A stretch of DNA of 13,212 nt, taken from contig JAGTQO010000036.1 of the NCBI GenBank assembly GCA_018396565.1, positions 1 through 13,212 of the forward strand. Reading direction: 5' to 3'. Below, piece after piece: positions 12,274-13,212 of this stretch. Each line of letters opens with the position of its first letter. Position 1 is the stretch's first letter. Both the position numbers and the translations under genes were made by a program. Source of the DNA: Candidatus Bathyarchaeota archaeon. Its GTDB lineage: Archaea; Thermoproteota; Bathyarchaeia; 40CM-2-53-6; RBG-13-38-9. Under the pieces are notes generated by a model. That model saw nothing but the letters and a program-made list of their open reading frames with translations, did not search any database and was not told the origin of the DNA.

Positions 12274-13023
12274 TTGAGACTTCAAGGTAAGGTCGCCCTC
12301 ATCACAGGGGCTGGGAGAGGTATCGGGCGGGCAATAGCCCTACTCTTCGCCCAGGAAGGAGCAAAGGTTGCCATAAACTATTCTAAATCAGAAAAAGAGG
12401 CGCTGAGCCTCGCAGAGGAGATAAGGAGGCTCGGCGGGGTTGCGATGACTGTTAAAGCCGACGTCTCTAAGGCCGATGAGGTCAAGAACATGGTCCAGAG
12501 GGTTGTTCAAGAATATGGAAAGATAGATATTCTGGTGAACAACGCTGGAATAGTCATCCCTAAACCTTTCCTGGAGACTACTGAAGAGATTTGGGACAGA
12601 ACCATAGATATTAATCTTAAAGGGACCTACCTATGCTCCAAGGAGGTTGCCCCTCTGATGTTGGGTCAGGGGAGGGGGAAGATAATAAATATAGCGTCGG
12701 TCTCAGGCCTGGCTCAGAAATCAGCCTTGGGAAACGTACCTTACGCAGCGTCGAAGGCGGGAGTAATAGGCTTGACCAGATCTTTAGCTGTAAACCTGGG
12801 ACCGCACGTAAACGTGAACGCCATATGCCCCGGGGTCATAGAGACCGACATGACCGCATCACTACCAGCCGAATACACTAGGATGAGGGTTGAGGAGACA
12901 CCTCTGAAAAGAACAGGTAAACCTGAAGAGGTTGCTATGGCAGCCCTGTTTCTAGCATCCGAAGACTCAGACTTCATAACAGGAGAGGTCATAACAGTCG
13001 CCGGAGGCAGAGGAATGAGATGA
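12274..13023 (+). CDS. Short-chain dehydrogenase/reductase, FabG-like
   Basis: 249-residue classical SDR oxidoreductase. The NAD(P)-binding motif TGAGRGIG is at 11-18, NNAG at 89-92, and the catalytic set is Asn114, Ser142, Tyr157 and Lys161 (YAASKAG). PGVIETDM and a C-terminal TGEVITVAGG follow as in 3-oxoacyl-ACP reductases. The position after the second strand is INYSKS, without the acidic residue that selects NAD, so NADP(H) is more likely. The start TTG 12274 is chosen because GGAGGTTG (12260-12267) sits 6 nt upstream; TTG 12256 would put that site inside the gene and add six non-family residues. The substrate cannot be told: many SDRs look like FabG, and archaea lack the standard bacterial fatty-acid pathway, so a sugar, ketone or polyketide-type substrate is possible. 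It is transcribed alone. Confidence 0.88.
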   Translation: MRLQGKVALITGAGRGIGRAIALLFAQEGAKVAINYSKSEKEALSLAEEIRRLGGVAMTVKADVSKADEVKNMVQRVVQEYGKIDILVNNAGIVIPKPFLETTEEIWDRTIDINLKGTYLCSKEVAPLMLGQGRGKIINIASVSGLAQKSALGNVPYAASKAGVIGLTRSLAVNLGPHVNVNAICPGVIETDMTASLPAEYTRMRVEETPLKRTGKPEEVAMAALFLASEDSDFITGEVITVAGGRGMR

Positions 13024-13061
13024 ACCTCCATCCTTAACATAGATAGACCTAATTTACTTAC

Positions 13062-13087
13062 ACACATCTGTTGATAATCAGATGTGT
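13062..13087 (+). terminator. Stem-loop downstream of the SDR gene
   Basis: ACACATCTG (13062-13070) and CAGATGTGT (13079-13087) form a perfect 9-bp stem with an 8-nt loop, 38 nt after the SDR stop. There is no T-run immediately after it, so it could be a transcription or mRNA 3'-end structure, or a protein-binding site for the next gene. A TATA-like TTTATATA at 13175-13182 near the window edge may start a gene beyond it. The rest of 13024-13212 holds no recognisable gene. Confidence 0.4.
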
Positions 13088-13212
13088 AGAACGTCTTCTA
13101 CAAGAAATATTTAGATTTGTTCAAAAGGATAACTAAGATCATCTAGGATACATATTCGTAGGGATGATATATGATTTATATAACAGTGCAGATCTGATGT
13201 TCTGTAAATTAT

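Noticed and set aside
1..13212. CRISPR array, insertion sequence or integrase signature as an explanation for the duplicated vapBC pieces.
   Set aside because: No spaced short repeats, no transposase or integrase reading frame, and no terminal inverted repeats with target duplications were found around the duplicated segments.

Overview
The window looks archaeal. TATA/BRE-type promoter elements sit about 25-30 nt upstream of several start codons. Many genes start with TTG or GTG, arginine is mostly AGA/AGG, and short type II toxin-antitoxin modules are abundant. A bacterial-type acetate kinase is unusual for an archaeon. Together with the rest, it makes a TACK-group lineage such as Bathyarchaeia a reasonable guess, but there is no rRNA or other marker to fix the taxonomy.

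Layout. (1) 1-2236 is a VapBC-rich segment. It holds a 3'-truncated vapC fragment at the left edge and an isoprenylcysteine-methyltransferase-like membrane enzyme with no proper start codon. A minus-strand vapC with a very short antitoxin ORF follows, then an intact plus-strand vapBC pair behind a 30-nt inverted repeat. The left-edge fragment is identical over 101 nt to the intact vapC. (2) 2459-5132, minus strand, is a tight four-gene operon transcribed tusA, dsrE, iscS/nifS-like, FTR1 iron permease, so sulfur-transfer proteins are joined to an iron transporter. The cysteine desulfurase homologue has Asp where the PLP-binding Lys should be. (3) 5333-5961 is a second intact vapBC. (4) 6158-7051 holds a two-helix membrane protein and a decayed second copy of the first vapBC module. 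(5) 7091-9255: an Lrp/AsnC-type regulator with an added Cys cluster is divergent from a small CxxC thioredoxin-fold protein and a UPF0718/ArsP-type permease. (6) 9315-10277: half of a universal stress protein, a 42-residue Cys/His-rich small protein on the minus strand, and a divergent HxlR regulator. The last two share a promoter that carries a perfect inverted repeat. (7) 10355-13023: acetate kinase, an AbrB-type antitoxin followed by a broken PIN toxin, and a FabG-like short-chain dehydrogenase.

Two themes tie the window together. One is thiol, sulfur and metal chemistry: TusA/DsrE/NifS-like/FTR1, a CxxC protein with a permease, two Cys-bearing regulators and a Cys-rich miniprotein. The other is repeated acquisition and decay of VapBC modules: six toxin loci or fragments, only two of them clearly complete with an intact antitoxin. 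No rRNA, tRNA, CRISPR array or transposase was found.
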